Positions 7,924 to 16,844 of a stretch of DNA of 37,093 bases are shown here, one piece after another (position 1 is the stretch's first letter; each line of letters starts with the position of its first letter). The notes beneath the pieces were generated by a model. It was not told the DNA's origin, did no database searches, and saw only the letters and a list, made by a program, of their open reading frames with translations. This DNA comes from Arthrobacter sp. E3 (GTDB lineage: Bacteria; Actinomycetota; Actinomycetes; Actinomycetales; Micrococcaceae). The position numbers and the translations under genes are program-made. The stretch is from the NCBI RefSeq assembly GCF_017353415.1, contig NZ_JAFMPX010000035.1:1-37093 (forward strand), read 5' to 3'.

Positions 7924-9390
7924 ATGTCCGGCAAAACAACGCTGAAAACGACCACCGCACACCCTTACGGCAATCCTGGAATACCCCGCAAAGTGGTGGG
8001 GCTGGCCGTGGCTGGGGCGGTGGGCGGGTTCCTCTTCGGTTTTGACGCCTCGGTGGTCAACGGAGCCGTCGACGCAATCCAAGGCCAGTTCAAACTTGGC
8101 GGTGCGCTCACGGGCTTCACCGTCGCCGTCGCACTTTTGGGCTGCGCCCTCGGCGCCTGGATCGCAGGCAAGCTCGCGGAGGCCAAGGGCCACATCCCCG
8201 TCATGAAGCTGGGCGGCATCCTGTTTTTGGTCAGCGCCCTCGGTACCGGGTTCGCCTTCAGCGTGGCAGATCTCATCGTGTGGCGGTTTGTCGGTGGTAT
8301 TGGCATTGGCCTTGCCTCCGTCATAGCACCGGCGTACATCTCCGAAATTTCACCGCGCAGGCACCGCGGCCGGCTGGCATCCCTGCAGCAATTGGCCATC
8401 ACCATCGGTATTTTTGCAGCGCTGCTCTCCGACGCGCTCTTCGCCAACGCCGCTTCGGGGGCTGCGCAGGAATTGTGGTTTGGCATGGCTGCCTGGCGCT
8501 GGATGTTCCTGATCGGCGTGGTCCCGGCCATCGTGTACTACGCCGTTGCCCTGGCACTCCCCGAGTCCCCCCGCTTCCTAGTTCAGCAAGGCAAGGAAGA
8601 ACAAGCGGCGGAACTGTTCAAAACCATCGCCCCCGGTGAGGACCATGAGCGCATCATTTGGGAGATCAAGGCCGCTGCCAAGGAGGATACCTTTTCGGCC
8701 AGGAAGGGCTCGTTGCGCGGCAGCCGCTTTGGCTTCATGCCTGTGGTGTGGATCGGCATCATCCTCTCGATGCTGCAGCAGTTTGTCGGCATCAACGTCA
8801 TCTTCTTCTACTCCTCCACCCTGTGGCAGGCAGTTGGATTCCAGGAGAAGGACTCACTGGCTATCTCCGTCGTGACAGCGCTGGTGAACGTCCTCGTCAC
8901 GCTCGTGGCCATTGCCCTCGTGGACAGGATCGGGCGCCGGCCCATCCTCTTGACCGGGTCCATCGGCATGGCACTTTCGCTGGGAACCATGGCCTTGGCG
9001 TTCGCCGCAGCCACCGGAACAGGTGCGAACATCAGCCTGCCCGGGGCTTGGGCTCCCATTGCGCTGATTGCCGCCAACGTTTTCGTCGTCTGCTTCGGGG
9101 CCTCGTGGGGACCCCTTGTCTGGGTTTTGCTCGGTGAGATCTTCCCTGCCCGCATCCGCGCCCGGGCCCTGGGTCTGGCCGCCGCCGCACAGTGGATTGC
9201 GAACTTCCTTGTCACCCTCAGCTTCCCGGTCATGGCGTCGGTTTCACTGCCAATGACGTATGGGATGTACGCGGTGATTGCTGCAGCGTCATTTTTCTTC
9301 GTGATGTTCAAGATCCCGGAGACCAATGGCATGTCCCTGGAGCAGGCCGAGACCCTGTTCGTCAAGAAGCCCAAGGCCCACAAGCACTGA
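7924..9390 (+). CDS. MFS sugar transporter (SP family, proton symporter type)
   Basis: The 488-residue protein is a 12-helix major facilitator of the sugar porter subfamily (XylE/GalP/GLF-like), importing a monosaccharide or polyol. Hallmarks are GGFLFGFDASVVNGAV in helix 1, the RRHRGRLASLQQL segment after helix 4, PESPRFLVQQGK before the central loop, QQFVGINVIFFYS in helix 7, VDRIGRRPILL between helices 8 and 9, and the C-terminal PETNGMSLEQAE. ATG 7924 follows AAAGGGGCAGC; the frame remains open to 7810 but without a usable start signal. No sugar-metabolism or regulator gene is adjacent, so the substrate cannot be assigned. A hairpin follows the stop. Confidence 0.9.
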   Translation: MSGKTTLKTTTAHPYGNPGIPRKVVGLAVAGAVGGFLFGFDASVVNGAVDAIQGQFKLGGALTGFTVAVALLGCALGAWIAGKLAEAKGHIPVMKLGGILFLVSALGTGFAFSVADLIVWRFVGGIGIGLASVIAPAYISEISPRRHRGRLASLQQLAITIGIFAALLSDALFANAASGAAQELWFGMAAWRWMFLIGVVPAIVYYAVALALPESPRFLVQQGKEEQAAELFKTIAPGEDHERIIWEIKAAAKEDTFSARKGSLRGSRFGFMPVVWIGIILSMLQQFVGINVIFFYSSTLWQAVGFQEKDSLAISVVTALVNVLVTLVAIALVDRIGRRPILLTGSIGMALSLGTMALAFAAATGTGANISLPGAWAPIALIAANVFVVCFGASWGPLVWVLLGEIFPARIRARALGLAAAAQWIANFLVTLSFPVMASVSLPMTYGMYAVIAAASFFFVMFKIPETNGMSLEQAETLFVKKPKAHKH

Positions 9391-9401
9391 TCGTGGCCGC
9401 T

Positions 9402-9440
9402 GGACCTGCGGGCGGTTGTCCCGCAACGACGCGCAGGTCC
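9402..9440 (+). terminator. Hairpin after the sugar transporter gene
   Basis: GGACCTGCG (9402–9410) pairs perfectly with CGCAGGTCC (9432–9440), with a smaller GTTG/CAAC stem inside. It lies 11 bases after the transporter stop. No T-run follows, so it may be Rho-assisted or simply a stabilising hairpin. Confidence 0.55.
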
Positions 9441-9508
9441 AACCGCTGCGCATCACTGCCTTCCAACACTGAGCAAGTTCTGGCACGCAGCTTCGCTAAA
9501 CTGGCCCA

Positions 9509-10366
9509 ATGACCCCACGCACCACTTTGAGCCCCATCCTTGCCCTTGACTACTTGGGCATTGACCCACAGGATCAAGCGGACTGCCTTGCCTTGCTGGA
9601 TGGGGCGGCCACCCCGGCGGTGGAACTGGTGCTGGAGCATTTGTCCGCACGGCTGGGCAGCGCTGATTCCTCCCTGCCACAGCTGGAGACAGCCGAGCTC
9701 CCCGTGGGCGAGCTGGACTGGATTGGTGCCATGCTGCGCTTCGCCCCCGAACTTATTGCCTGGCACGCCGAACTGCATATACCGGAAGAAGTCACCCGGG
9801 CAACCCTGGCCGATGTTGGCCGGAACATGGCCATCCACCGCCGTGTCCGTCACCGTTTCGGCATGGACACGTACAAGTGGCTCAACCATTTGTACGCGGG
9901 CCGCATTTACCAGCTCGGCCGCCTGCAATATCTGATCCACCAGCCAACGGCGGCCATCCCGGGTGTGGCCTCCGATGAGTGGATCGTGGGCGTCCACATT
10001 CCCGAAGGTGGCGGACTCGCCCCCGCAGCCGTCAGCGAGAGCCTTGCCCTTGCTGCGCCGTTTTTTGCCGAACACTTCCCAGAACACTCTGTTGCCACAG
10101 CCAATTGTGAGTCCTGGCTGCTGGATCCCTACCTCGTCCAACACCTGGAGCCCTCCTCCAACATTGCCGCGTTCGCAGCCCGTTTCACCCCGTACGGTGA
10201 ACCCCGCACTGAACCTTCCGACGCCATCTACTTCACGTTCCGCACCCGCAGCATGGACCACCTTCAGGCACTACCCCGTACGACGGCGCTGCAACGGATT
10301 GTCCTGGAACGCATCGATGCCGGAGGTGCCTGGCAGCTGGGCCACGGGTATCTGTCGCTGCGGTAA
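9509..10366 (+). CDS. Two-domain acyltransferase-like protein (NAT_N / GNAT_C type)
   Basis: The 285-residue protein resembles actinobacterial acyltransferase-domain proteins that pair a helical N-terminal domain with a GNAT-like C-terminal domain (formerly DUF5596). The helical part is residues 1–150, with RVRHRFGMDTYKWLNHLYAGRIYQLGRLQY marking the junction. The C-terminal half has WIVGVHIPEGGGLAP, a CESWLLDPYL segment and the closing VLERIDAGGAWQLGHGYL. Enzymatic activity and acceptor are unknown; the assignment is from remembered family character, not from catalytic residues. It starts at ATG 9509 without a strong ribosome-binding site. It precedes prfC by 61 bases and may be co-transcribed with it. 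Confidence 0.6.
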   Translation: MTPRTTLSPILALDYLGIDPQDQADCLALLDGAATPAVELVLEHLSARLGSADSSLPQLETAELPVGELDWIGAMLRFAPELIAWHAELHIPEEVTRATLADVGRNMAIHRRVRHRFGMDTYKWLNHLYAGRIYQLGRLQYLIHQPTAAIPGVASDEWIVGVHIPEGGGLAPAAVSESLALAAPFFAEHFPEHSVATANCESWLLDPYLVQHLEPSSNIAAFAARFTPYGEPRTEPSDAIYFTFRTRSMDHLQALPRTTALQRIVLERIDAGGAWQLGHGYLSLR

Positions 10367-10427
10367 ACTTGATGGTTGGTGTCCTGCTCCTACCTGTTCG
10401 TCCTTTTCACCGCTAGAAAGTAGTCTT

Positions 10428-12035
10428 GTGTCCTCTCCGGCCCAGTCCCCCGCCCGCGCCACCGAAATCACCGGTCAAGCGCAACGGCGCAGAACCTTTG
10501 CCGTTATTTCGCACCCCGATGCGGGCAAGTCCACGCTGACTGAAGCGTTGGCGCTGCATGCAAAGGTGATTGGCACAGCTGGGGCCACCAACGGCAAATC
10601 AAACCGCAGGGACACCATTTCCGACTGGCAGCAGATGGAAAAGGACCGTGGCATCTCCATCAGCTCCGCGGCACTGCAGTTCTCGTACCGCGACACTGTC
10701 ATCAACCTGCTGGACACCCCCGGGCACGCCGACTTCTCCGAAGATACCTACCGCGTGCTGGCGGCGGTTGACTGCGCCGTCATGCTTGTGGATGCGGGCA
10801 AGGGCCTGGAAACACAGACCATGAAACTCTTTGAGGTGTGCCGCCAGCGCAACCTCCCCATCATCACCGTGATCAACAAGTGGGACCGCCCGGGCCTGGA
10901 TCCGCTGGAGCTGATGGATGAAATCACTGAGCGCACCGGGCTGACCCCCATGCCGCTGACGTGGGCGATCGGCATTGCCGGGGACTTCCGCGGCGTTTGG
11001 GACATCCGCCGCAACGAGTTCGCCAAGTTTGCCCGCAACAGCTCGGGCGCGCAGATCGCGTTGACCGAGTACATGACTCCCGAGGCGGCGGCGAAGTCCG
11101 AGGGCGACGCCTGGACTGATTCCACCGATGAGGCCAGTTTGCTCGTTGATCAAGATGCCCCCTTGGACATGGATGCGTTTTACGCCGGCAAGGCCACTCC
11201 CCTGCTGTTCTCCTCGGCCGCATTGAACTTCGGTGTGAAGCAGATTTTGGACACGCTCGTTGATTTTGCCCCGCCGGCCTCGCCCCGCAATGATGTCACC
11301 GGCACCGCACGCGCTGTGGATGCGCCGTTCTCCGGGTTTGTCTTCAAGGTCCAGGCCGGCATGAACCAGGCCCACCGTGACCACGTGGCGTTCATCCGCG
11401 TCTGCTCAGGCATGTTTGAGCGCGGCATGGTGGTCACCCAGACCCGCACCGGGAAGTCCTTTGCCACCAAGTACGCGCAACAGGTCTTTGGCCGGGAGCG
11501 CGAAGTCATTGACACGGCTTTCCCGGGCGACGTCGTGGGCTTGGTGAACGCCTCCAGCCTCCGCGTGGGCGACACCTTGTTCGTGGAAGAACCAGTGGAA
11601 TACCCTGCCATCCCGCTCTTCGCCCCGGAACACTTCCAAGTGGCCCGCTCCAAGGACCCGAGCAAGTACAAGCAGTTCCGCCGCGGCATCGAACAGCTGG
11701 AGCACGAGGGCGTTATCCAAGTACTGCGCTCAGATCTGCGCGGGGACCAGGCACCGGTGCTCGCCGCCGTCGGCCCCATGCAGTTCGAAGTGGTCGAGGA
11801 CCGCATGCACCACGATTTCAATGCCCCCATGCGTTTGGAACGCCTGCCGTACTCCCTCGCCAGATTAACGACGTCGGAGGCAACCGCCACGCTGAGCGCC
11901 GTCCATGGTGCTGAGGTGCTTGAGCGCAGCGATGGCGAGTTCCTGGCACTGTTCAACGATATTTGGGCCATGCGCAGGGTTCAAAAGAACCACCCGGACC
12001 TGCCACTGGAAGAGATCGGCACCCAGCGCGACTAG
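10428..12035 (+). CDS. prfC: Peptide chain release factor 3
   Basis: RF3 is the translational GTPase that ejects RF1/RF2 from the ribosome after termination. The 535-residue product has G1 HPDAGKSTL, the QQMEKDRGISI switch I region, G3 DTPGH followed by ADFSEDTYR (RF3 rather than EF-G type) and G4 NKWDR, then domain II beta-barrel and domain III. The C-terminal QKNHPDLPLEEIG closes the family profile. I use GTG 10428, with AGAAAG upstream, giving VSSPAQSPARATEITGQAQRRRTFAVISHPDAGKS. The frame is open far upstream, but that part overlaps the acyltransferase gene and is not coding. It converges with the HNH nuclease gene, 39 bases apart. Confidence 0.95.
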   Translation: MSSPAQSPARATEITGQAQRRRTFAVISHPDAGKSTLTEALALHAKVIGTAGATNGKSNRRDTISDWQQMEKDRGISISSAALQFSYRDTVINLLDTPGHADFSEDTYRVLAAVDCAVMLVDAGKGLETQTMKLFEVCRQRNLPIITVINKWDRPGLDPLELMDEITERTGLTPMPLTWAIGIAGDFRGVWDIRRNEFAKFARNSSGAQIALTEYMTPEAAAKSEGDAWTDSTDEASLLVDQDAPLDMDAFYAGKATPLLFSSAALNFGVKQILDTLVDFAPPASPRNDVTGTARAVDAPFSGFVFKVQAGMNQAHRDHVAFIRVCSGMFERGMVVTQTRTGKSFATKYAQQVFGREREVIDTAFPGDVVGLVNASSLRVGDTLFVEEPVEYPAIPLFAPEHFQVARSKDPSKYKQFRRGIEQLEHEGVIQVLRSDLRGDQAPVLAAVGPMQFEVVEDRMHHDFNAPMRLERLPYSLARLTTSEATATLSAVHGAEVLERSDGEFLALFNDIWAMRRVQKNHPDLPLEEIGTQRD

Positions 12036-12074
12036 GTTTCCAGGCACTGGCGTGTCCGCGTCTGTGCACGTTAC

Positions 12075-12920
12075 TCAGCGCCGGTAGCCGGAAGTGAGCG
12101 CAGCTTGTTGTGGGCAGCGGCCCAGCACGTTCTTCATGGCAGCCTTTTCTGCCGGGGTCACCCACAGGCGGTAGGCGGCCTTGACGGAGATTTGCCGAGT
12201 CACATAATGGCAACGGAACTTTTTCGACGACGGCAGCCAGCTTGCGGCGTCGGAAGCACTCTTTTCCTGGTTGGCCGGCCCGTCCACCGCGAGCAGGTTT
12301 AGCGGGTCGTTGGCTAGGCTCTGGCGTTGCACTGGCGTCAGCCCGGCCGCCCCTGTTTGCCAGGCATTCCCCAGAGCCACCACGTGGTCAATTTGGATGG
12401 CGCCGCTGGTTTCCTTTCCACGTTTGAACTCGAGGTGCTCCCCTGTGTACGGCTCTGCCAAGTTCCCTGACGCCACTAGGCACAAGGAGCCCGCAGCGAA
12501 GGTTACGGCGGCCAAGTCCCGGCGCAGGATGTCGTTGCGGGTGTCGCACCCGTTGGCGTCGGCGTCCAACCAGGCCTCACCGAAATCGCTGCGTTGATAG
12601 TTGTTGCGAGGTACCTTGCCCTTGACATCCAAGGTATCCAAGAGTGCCAGCGCTGTTCCTGACTCTACGGCGACAACTGGGTGTCCCAGCCCGGGCGATG
12701 ACGTGCTGAACACCGGCGGCGGACCTGCCTCCGGCTCAAACGGCCATTTTCCGGAACTGTGCAGCCATCCGACCAGCAGCACAAGCACCACTACGAGTAA
12801 CACAGCCGCAGTCCGCAGCAGGGCCCACCCCGATGTGGGTGACCTCCCATTCACTCCACCGGTGAAGTGTTGCGCGGGGCACTTCCCCGGCCGATGGACC
12901 TCCTGCGCATGCCGTGCCAT
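12075..12920 (-). CDS. Membrane-anchored HNH-family endonuclease (DUF1524/GmrSD C-terminal-like)
   Basis: The 281-residue protein has a short N-terminal cytoplasmic stretch and a single hydrophobic helix (LLRTAAVLLVVVLVLLVGWL, about residues 35–54), so the rest is probably outside the cell, either anchored or released. The nuclease domain contains the HNH-like core QIDHVVALGNAWQTGA and NDPLNLLAVDGPANQEKSASDAASWLP, plus CDTRNDILRRDL upstream. These are hallmarks of the extracellular DUF1524 family common in actinobacteria and Streptomyces. The start ATG 12920 has AGGA six bases upstream. No partner restriction subunit is nearby, so a role in nutrient scavenging of DNA or defence outside the cell is an inference. 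Confidence 0.83.
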   Translation of the reverse strand: MARHAQEVHRPGKCPAQHFTGGVNGRSPTSGWALLRTAAVLLVVVLVLLVGWLHSSGKWPFEPEAGPPPVFSTSSPGLGHPVVAVESGTALALLDTLDVKGKVPRNNYQRSDFGEAWLDADANGCDTRNDILRRDLAAVTFAAGSLCLVASGNLAEPYTGEHLEFKRGKETSGAIQIDHVVALGNAWQTGAAGLTPVQRQSLANDPLNLLAVDGPANQEKSASDAASWLPSSKKFRCHYVTRQISVKAAYRLWVTPAEKAAMKNVLGRCPQQAALTSGYRR

Positions 12921-13055
12921 GGGAAATCCTCAACCCCGATCCCGCAACCAGGAGCATCGTTGTGCGTGTATCTTCAGGTACTCAAGTCTAGGAGTTGTCC
13001 CGGAATCCGGATTTCACTTATCCACAGGTCCGAAGGGCCTCCGGCATTCAGATGA

Positions 13056-13070
13056 CAGCTCCTGCGGGTG
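13056..13070 (+). repeat. Partial third copy of the structured repeat arm
   Basis: The 15-mer CAGCTCCTGCGGGTG lies 25 bases upstream of the complete element at 13085. It is identical to the left hairpin arm of the distant copy at 19791–19805, not to the neighbouring copy, whose arm reads CAGCTGATGCGGGTG. This suggests local partial duplication or gene conversion within the repeat family. Confidence 0.6.
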
Positions 13071-13084
13071 TCGCCAGGCACTCT

Positions 13085-13169
13085 TCGCTCATATCGCAGC
13101 TGATGCGGGTGACCGAGCCGGTCACCCGCATCAGCTGCAGTTTGAATTGATTTCCAGGGCCCTGACAGC
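13085..13169. repeat. Structured intergenic repeat, copy 1
   Basis: The element opens with TCGCTCATATC, then has a perfect 19-bp hairpin: GCAGCTGATGCGGGTGACC (13096–13114), loop GAGCC, GGTCACCCGCATCAGCTGC (13120–13138). A conserved tail follows: AGTTTGAATTGA, then CCAGGGCCCTGACAGC, which contains the palindrome CAGGGCCCTG. The same element recurs at 19779–19862 with compensating stem changes. It lies in the 375-base region between the divergent nuclease and TetR genes, so it is not simply a terminator. The rest of that region shows no gene. Confidence 0.85.
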
Positions 13170-13295
13170 GAGCTGGGTTTGCCAAGGCCGGCAGCCCAGG
13201 TTTTTGTCTATGCTTGTAGAGAATCTTTGCCCGCAAGCTGCACACATAGAACCACCGCAGACCTGTTGGCCAAACAGCCAGTTAGGAGCCGTCGA

Positions 13296-13907
13296 ATGCC
13301 AAAAATTGTTGACCACGACCAACGTCGCCTTGAGCTGGTCGATGCCACGTGGCGCATCATTGCCCAACACGGGATTGAGGGCGCCACCATGCGCGAAATC
13401 GCCACCGAAGCTGGCTTCGCCAACGGTGCCCTGAAACCCTATTTCCCCACCAAGGACCACCTGATCACATTCGCCTTTGGACACGTCTTCAGCCGAACGA
13501 ACCAGCGGATCGCGAGCGCCGTAGCCAACAAGGTCGGGCTGGAGGCGATACGCGCTTTCTGCCAGGAAGTGCTTCCGCTAGATCAGGACCGCATCAATGA
13601 AGCACGAATCGTCATTCCCTTTTGGCAAAAAACTCTCACCGATCCCGCCAAAGCCGCATTGCATGACACCTCGATGAATCAGTGGCGATCGGCACTGGAG
13701 GGACACTTGCGCCAAGCGCGCGACCGTGGCGAAGTCACAGCCGGAGTGCACGACGAGGACATTGTGAATCAACTCATGAGTATGCTTCTGGGCGCTCAAA
13801 TTATCGCCGCCACCTCTCCCGGAAAACACCTGGCGGCTCAATTAAGTACTCAGCTGGACTCCTATCTCCTGCTCCTCAATCCCGTTGCACTGACCGTCCG
13901 CTGCTAA
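13296..13907 (+). CDS. TetR-family transcriptional regulator (BetI-like)
   Basis: The 203-residue protein begins with a TetR DNA-binding domain: RRLELVDATWRIIAQHGIEGATMREIATEAGFANGALKPYFPTKDHLITFAF spans residues 10–60 and contains the HTH. The C-terminal ligand domain (QVLPLDQDR.NEARIVIPFWQ and the LLGAQIIA helix) resembles the BetI_C-type. ATG 13296 follows TTAGGAG. It is the first gene of the co-oriented amine-catabolism cluster and lies just downstream of structured repeat copy 1. It likely represses itself and part of the cluster in response to the amine or its aldehyde; this is inference from position. Confidence 0.87.
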   Translation: MPKIVDHDQRRLELVDATWRIIAQHGIEGATMREIATEAGFANGALKPYFPTKDHLITFAFGHVFSRTNQRIASAVANKVGLEAIRAFCQEVLPLDQDRINEARIVIPFWQKTLTDPAKAALHDTSMNQWRSALEGHLRQARDRGEVTAGVHDEDIVNQLMSMLLGAQIIAATSPGKHLAAQLSTQLDSYLLLLNPVALTVRC

Positions 13908-14086
13908 ATCAAATTTTTATTCGCCCATCGTTGAAAATAAGTGACAGGGACCACATAAGCAACTACAGTGATTGAGAAGTAGTGCCCACCCAAAGTTTTG
14001 CCCGGGCGTCACCCCGCTTCCGGGTGACCACCGCTGTGGTCGGCACGATCCCGCCGCACAGGCCAACGCACCACGAGGGATATCAA

Positions 14087-15073
14087 ATGACTGCCACGAT
14101 CAAAACGGCACCTATCACCCCGAAGGCTGATGCCGTCCACAGCGCAACCGCGCATTCGTTCTCCGCTTGGAACGATCTCATCTGCGCGTCCTTCGTGCCG
14201 CTGCATGTCCGTTCCAGTAACCAGGATAATTTTCATGGTCTGCTGCGCTCCCGACTTCTGGATGAACTCTCCATCATCGAGGTCACCGCCTCCGGGCACA
14301 GCGTGCACCGAACCCCCTCGCTCATCAGCCACTCGGACCGGCTCTATTTCAAACTCAACCTGCAACTGGCCGGCACCGGACTGCTGATCCAAGACAACCG
14401 CGAAGCTGTCCTGCACCCGGGCGACCTTGCCGTGTATGACACCCACCGCCCCTACACCCTTGCCTTCGAATCAGACTTCCGCACGCTGGTATTGATGTTC
14501 CCCCACGATGCCCTCGACCTGCCAGCGGGCTCCGTGGGCCAGCTGACGGCGACCCGGCTGGCAGCCGACCAAGGACTGGGACGGATGATCAGCCCCTTTA
14601 TGACCCGCCTTGCGGAAAACCTCGACATCCTCTCCGGGGCCAGCGGGCACCGGCTGGCCCACAACACGGTAGATCTGTTGAGCACCATGTTTGCCGCGGA
14701 GCTGGAGGATCGGACACCCGCTGGTCCCGAACGCCCGCATGAGGAACTTTTGGGACGCATCCGAGGCTTCATCGAATCCAACCTCGCCGACCCGGATTTG
14801 TCTCCGGCAAGCGTTGCAGCGGCGCACTTCATCTCTACCCGGCACTTGCACAATGTCTTCCAGGAAGCTGGAACCACGGTGGCACACTGGATCCGCACAC
14901 GGCGGCTGGTGAATTGCCGGCGCGAGCTGCGCGAACCACTATTGGCACACCGCTCCGTCAGCAGCATTGCCGGCCGCTGGGGCTTCGTGGACGCCGCACA
15001 CTTCAGCCGTATTTTTCGATCTGCCTTTGGCGAGCCGCCCAGCAGCTATCGGCGGTCGGCCGCCCACACCTGA
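14087..15073 (+). CDS. AraC-family transcriptional activator (FeaR-like domain layout)
   Basis: The 328-residue protein has an N-terminal cupin-like ligand domain (residues 20–200, including LYFKLNLQLAGTGLLIQDNREAVLHPGDLAVYDT, AraC_binding_2 type). A C-terminal double HTH (about 230–325) contains SPASVAAAHFISTRHLHNVF and SVSSIAGRWGFVDAAHFSRIF followed by GEPPSSYRR. ATG 14087 is preceded by GAGGGA; the frame extends to 13982 but without a start signal. The layout matches FeaR, the activator of aromatic-amine catabolism in enterobacteria. Its position directly upstream of an aldehyde dehydrogenase, permease and amine oxidase supports an activator role for that pathway. The inducer is unknown. 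Confidence 0.87.
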   Translation: MTATIKTAPITPKADAVHSATAHSFSAWNDLICASFVPLHVRSSNQDNFHGLLRSRLLDELSIIEVTASGHSVHRTPSLISHSDRLYFKLNLQLAGTGLLIQDNREAVLHPGDLAVYDTHRPYTLAFESDFRTLVLMFPHDALDLPAGSVGQLTATRLAADQGLGRMISPFMTRLAENLDILSGASGHRLAHNTVDLLSTMFAAELEDRTPAGPERPHEELLGRIRGFIESNLADPDLSPASVAAAHFISTRHLHNVFQEAGTTVAHWIRTRRLVNCRRELREPLLAHRSVSSIAGRWGFVDAAHFSRIFRSAFGEPPSSYRRSAAHT

Positions 15074-15238
15074 GCCCAACACGGCAGGGTCCGGCAAGGA
15101 CGCACATGTTCGCCAGGGGTCAACAGGCCTTCACGCAATGACAAGACGGGGCGACGGCCTTAGCTGAGACTGGAAGCAGCTGGGAATCACATTATTGACC
15201 CTCACGCACCGCACCTACCAACTCGAAGTGGAGTTTTC

Positions 15239-16648
15239 ATGGAAACGTACGCTGACCTCCTTACAACGATTGCGCCGTCCACAGGCGAAACCCGGACCAT
15301 CTTCGACCCCGCCACGGGGGAAGCTGTAGGCGAGGCTCCGGTCCACGGCGTTGCGGACTTGGAGCGTGCCATCACCGCAGCCACCGCCGCACAGCCGGCA
15401 TGGGCAGCTCTAGGACATGAAGGCCGGAGCGCGGCCCTGCTCAGGGCGGCCGATGCCGTCGAGCACTCTGCCGAGGAGCTGGCCCAGTTGCTCTCCCGCG
15501 AGCAGGGCAAACCGCTCAACGGACCCAACGCACGGTTCGAGGTCGGTGCCTGCGCGGCGTGGCTGCGGACTGCCGCGGTCACCGAGTTGACCGATGAAAC
15601 CGTAGTGGACGACGGCGCAACACACGCCACATTGCATTACCGGCCCATCGGCGTCGTCGGCGCGATCGGCCCGTGGAACTGGCCCATGATGATCTCGGTC
15701 TGGCAGCTCGCCCCGGCCCTGCGCATGGGCAATGCAGTGGTGCTCAAGCCTTCCGAGTACACGCCGCTGAGCGTCCAGGCCCTCATCCACGTGTTGAACT
15801 CGGAGCTTCCCGAAGGCGTTCTCTCCGTGGTCTGCGGCGGCAGGGAAGTCGGTGCCCGCCTGGCCGAGCATCCCGAGATCGGAAAAATCATGTTTACAGG
15901 ATCCACGGCAACGGGCCAGGCGATCATCAAGTCCTCCGCTGGCACCGTCAAGCGGCTTACCCTTGAGCTCGGCGGCAACGACGCCGGCATCGTGCTCCCC
16001 GACGCCGATCCCAAGGCCATCGCCGAGGATTTGTTCTGGGGCGCGTTCATCAACACGGGCCAGACGTGTGCGGCACTGAAACGCCTCTATGTGCATGAGG
16101 ACATCTATGACGAAGTTTGCAACGAACTTGCTGCCGTCGCCGCCGCCATGCCCATGGGTCATGGCTTGGATGAGGCCAATGTGCTGGGCCCGCTGCAGAA
16201 CAAGGCACAGTACGACATTGTGTCCCGGTTGGTGGAAGCCGCCAAGGAGTCCGGTGCGCGGGTGCTGATGGGCGGAGACCCGGACACGGGACAGCCTGGC
16301 TACTTCTACCCGACCACGCTCGTGGCGGACATCGACAACGACAACCCGCTCGTGGCGCAGGAGCAGTTCGGTCCAGCCCTGCCCATCATTCGCTACAGCA
16401 CGGTCGACGAGGCGGTAGCCATGGCCAACGGTCTCGACGTCGGACTGGGCGCCTCCGTCTGGTCTGCCGACCTGGATGCCGCCCGAAGCGTAGCCGCACG
16501 CATCCAAGCCGGAACCGTGTGGATCAACAAGCATGGCGCCGTCGACCCCCGCATTCCGTTCGGCGGAGCCAAGCAGTCCGGATACGGGCTCGAGTTCGGA
16601 GTCGAGGGCCTCAAAGCCTGCGGTGTCCCCCAGGTGATCAACGGCTAG
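15239..16648 (+). CDS. NAD(P)-dependent aldehyde dehydrogenase
   Basis: This is a full-length ALDH-superfamily enzyme (469 residues) that oxidises an aldehyde to the acid. Motifs are GPWNWPMM (cofactor-binding), KPSEYTPLS, FTGSTATGQAI (Rossmann turn), LELGGNDAGIVLPDAD with the general-base glutamate, NTGQTCAALKRLYV with the nucleophilic cysteine, QEQFGPALPI and PFGGAKQSGYG. The start ATG 15239 follows GTGGAG. Given the neighbours, the substrate is likely the aldehyde released by the amine oxidase at 18431 (for example an aminoaldehyde or phenylacetaldehyde). Which one cannot be told from sequence. A hairpin follows and the next gene has its own promoter. Confidence 0.92.
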   Translation: METYADLLTTIAPSTGETRTIFDPATGEAVGEAPVHGVADLERAITAATAAQPAWAALGHEGRSAALLRAADAVEHSAEELAQLLSREQGKPLNGPNARFEVGACAAWLRTAAVTELTDETVVDDGATHATLHYRPIGVVGAIGPWNWPMMISVWQLAPALRMGNAVVLKPSEYTPLSVQALIHVLNSELPEGVLSVVCGGREVGARLAEHPEIGKIMFTGSTATGQAIIKSSAGTVKRLTLELGGNDAGIVLPDADPKAIAEDLFWGAFINTGQTCAALKRLYVHEDIYDEVCNELAAVAAAMPMGHGLDEANVLGPLQNKAQYDIVSRLVEAAKESGARVLMGGDPDTGQPGYFYPTTLVADIDNDNPLVAQEQFGPALPIIRYSTVDEAVAMANGLDVGLGASVWSADLDAARSVAARIQAGTVWINKHGAVDPRIPFGGAKQSGYGLEFGVEGLKACGVPQVING

Positions 16649-16665
16649 CAGACCCAGCCACGATG

Positions 16666-16701
16666 AGGGAGCCGTTGCCGCAAGCCAAGCATCGGCTCCC
16701 T
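16666..16701 (+). terminator. Hairpin after the aldehyde dehydrogenase gene
   Basis: AGGGAGCCG (16666–16674) pairs with CGGCTCCCT (16693–16701) around an 18-base loop, followed by TGTCATG. It sits 18 bases after the stop and ahead of an independent promoter at 16801, so some transcription probably ends here. Confidence 0.55.
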
Positions 16702-16800
16702 TGTCATGTGACGGCAGGCCCTGCCCGAAGCCAGGGGGGGGAACTCCTGCGCTGGTAGTCAATGCCGGTGCAGCGAATAACAAGCCCGGAGCTGTGATCG

Positions 16801-16828
16801 TTGACACACTCAGGACATAGCTTATTCT
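16801..16828 (+). promoter_or_regulatory. Promoter for the amine permease gene
   Basis: A perfect TTGACA (16801–16806) and TATTCT (16823–16828) are separated by 16 bases, 17 bases before the start codon. The ribosome-binding site TGGAGG (16835–16840) lies between. The permease and the amine oxidase downstream may be transcribed from it. Confidence 0.65.
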
Positions 16829-16844
16829 CCCACTGGAGGTTTTA

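Noticed and set aside
15410-16807. 465-codon minus-strand open frame opposite the aldehyde dehydrogenase
   Set aside because: It is a shadow of a GC-rich gene; the plus strand has all ALDH motifs.
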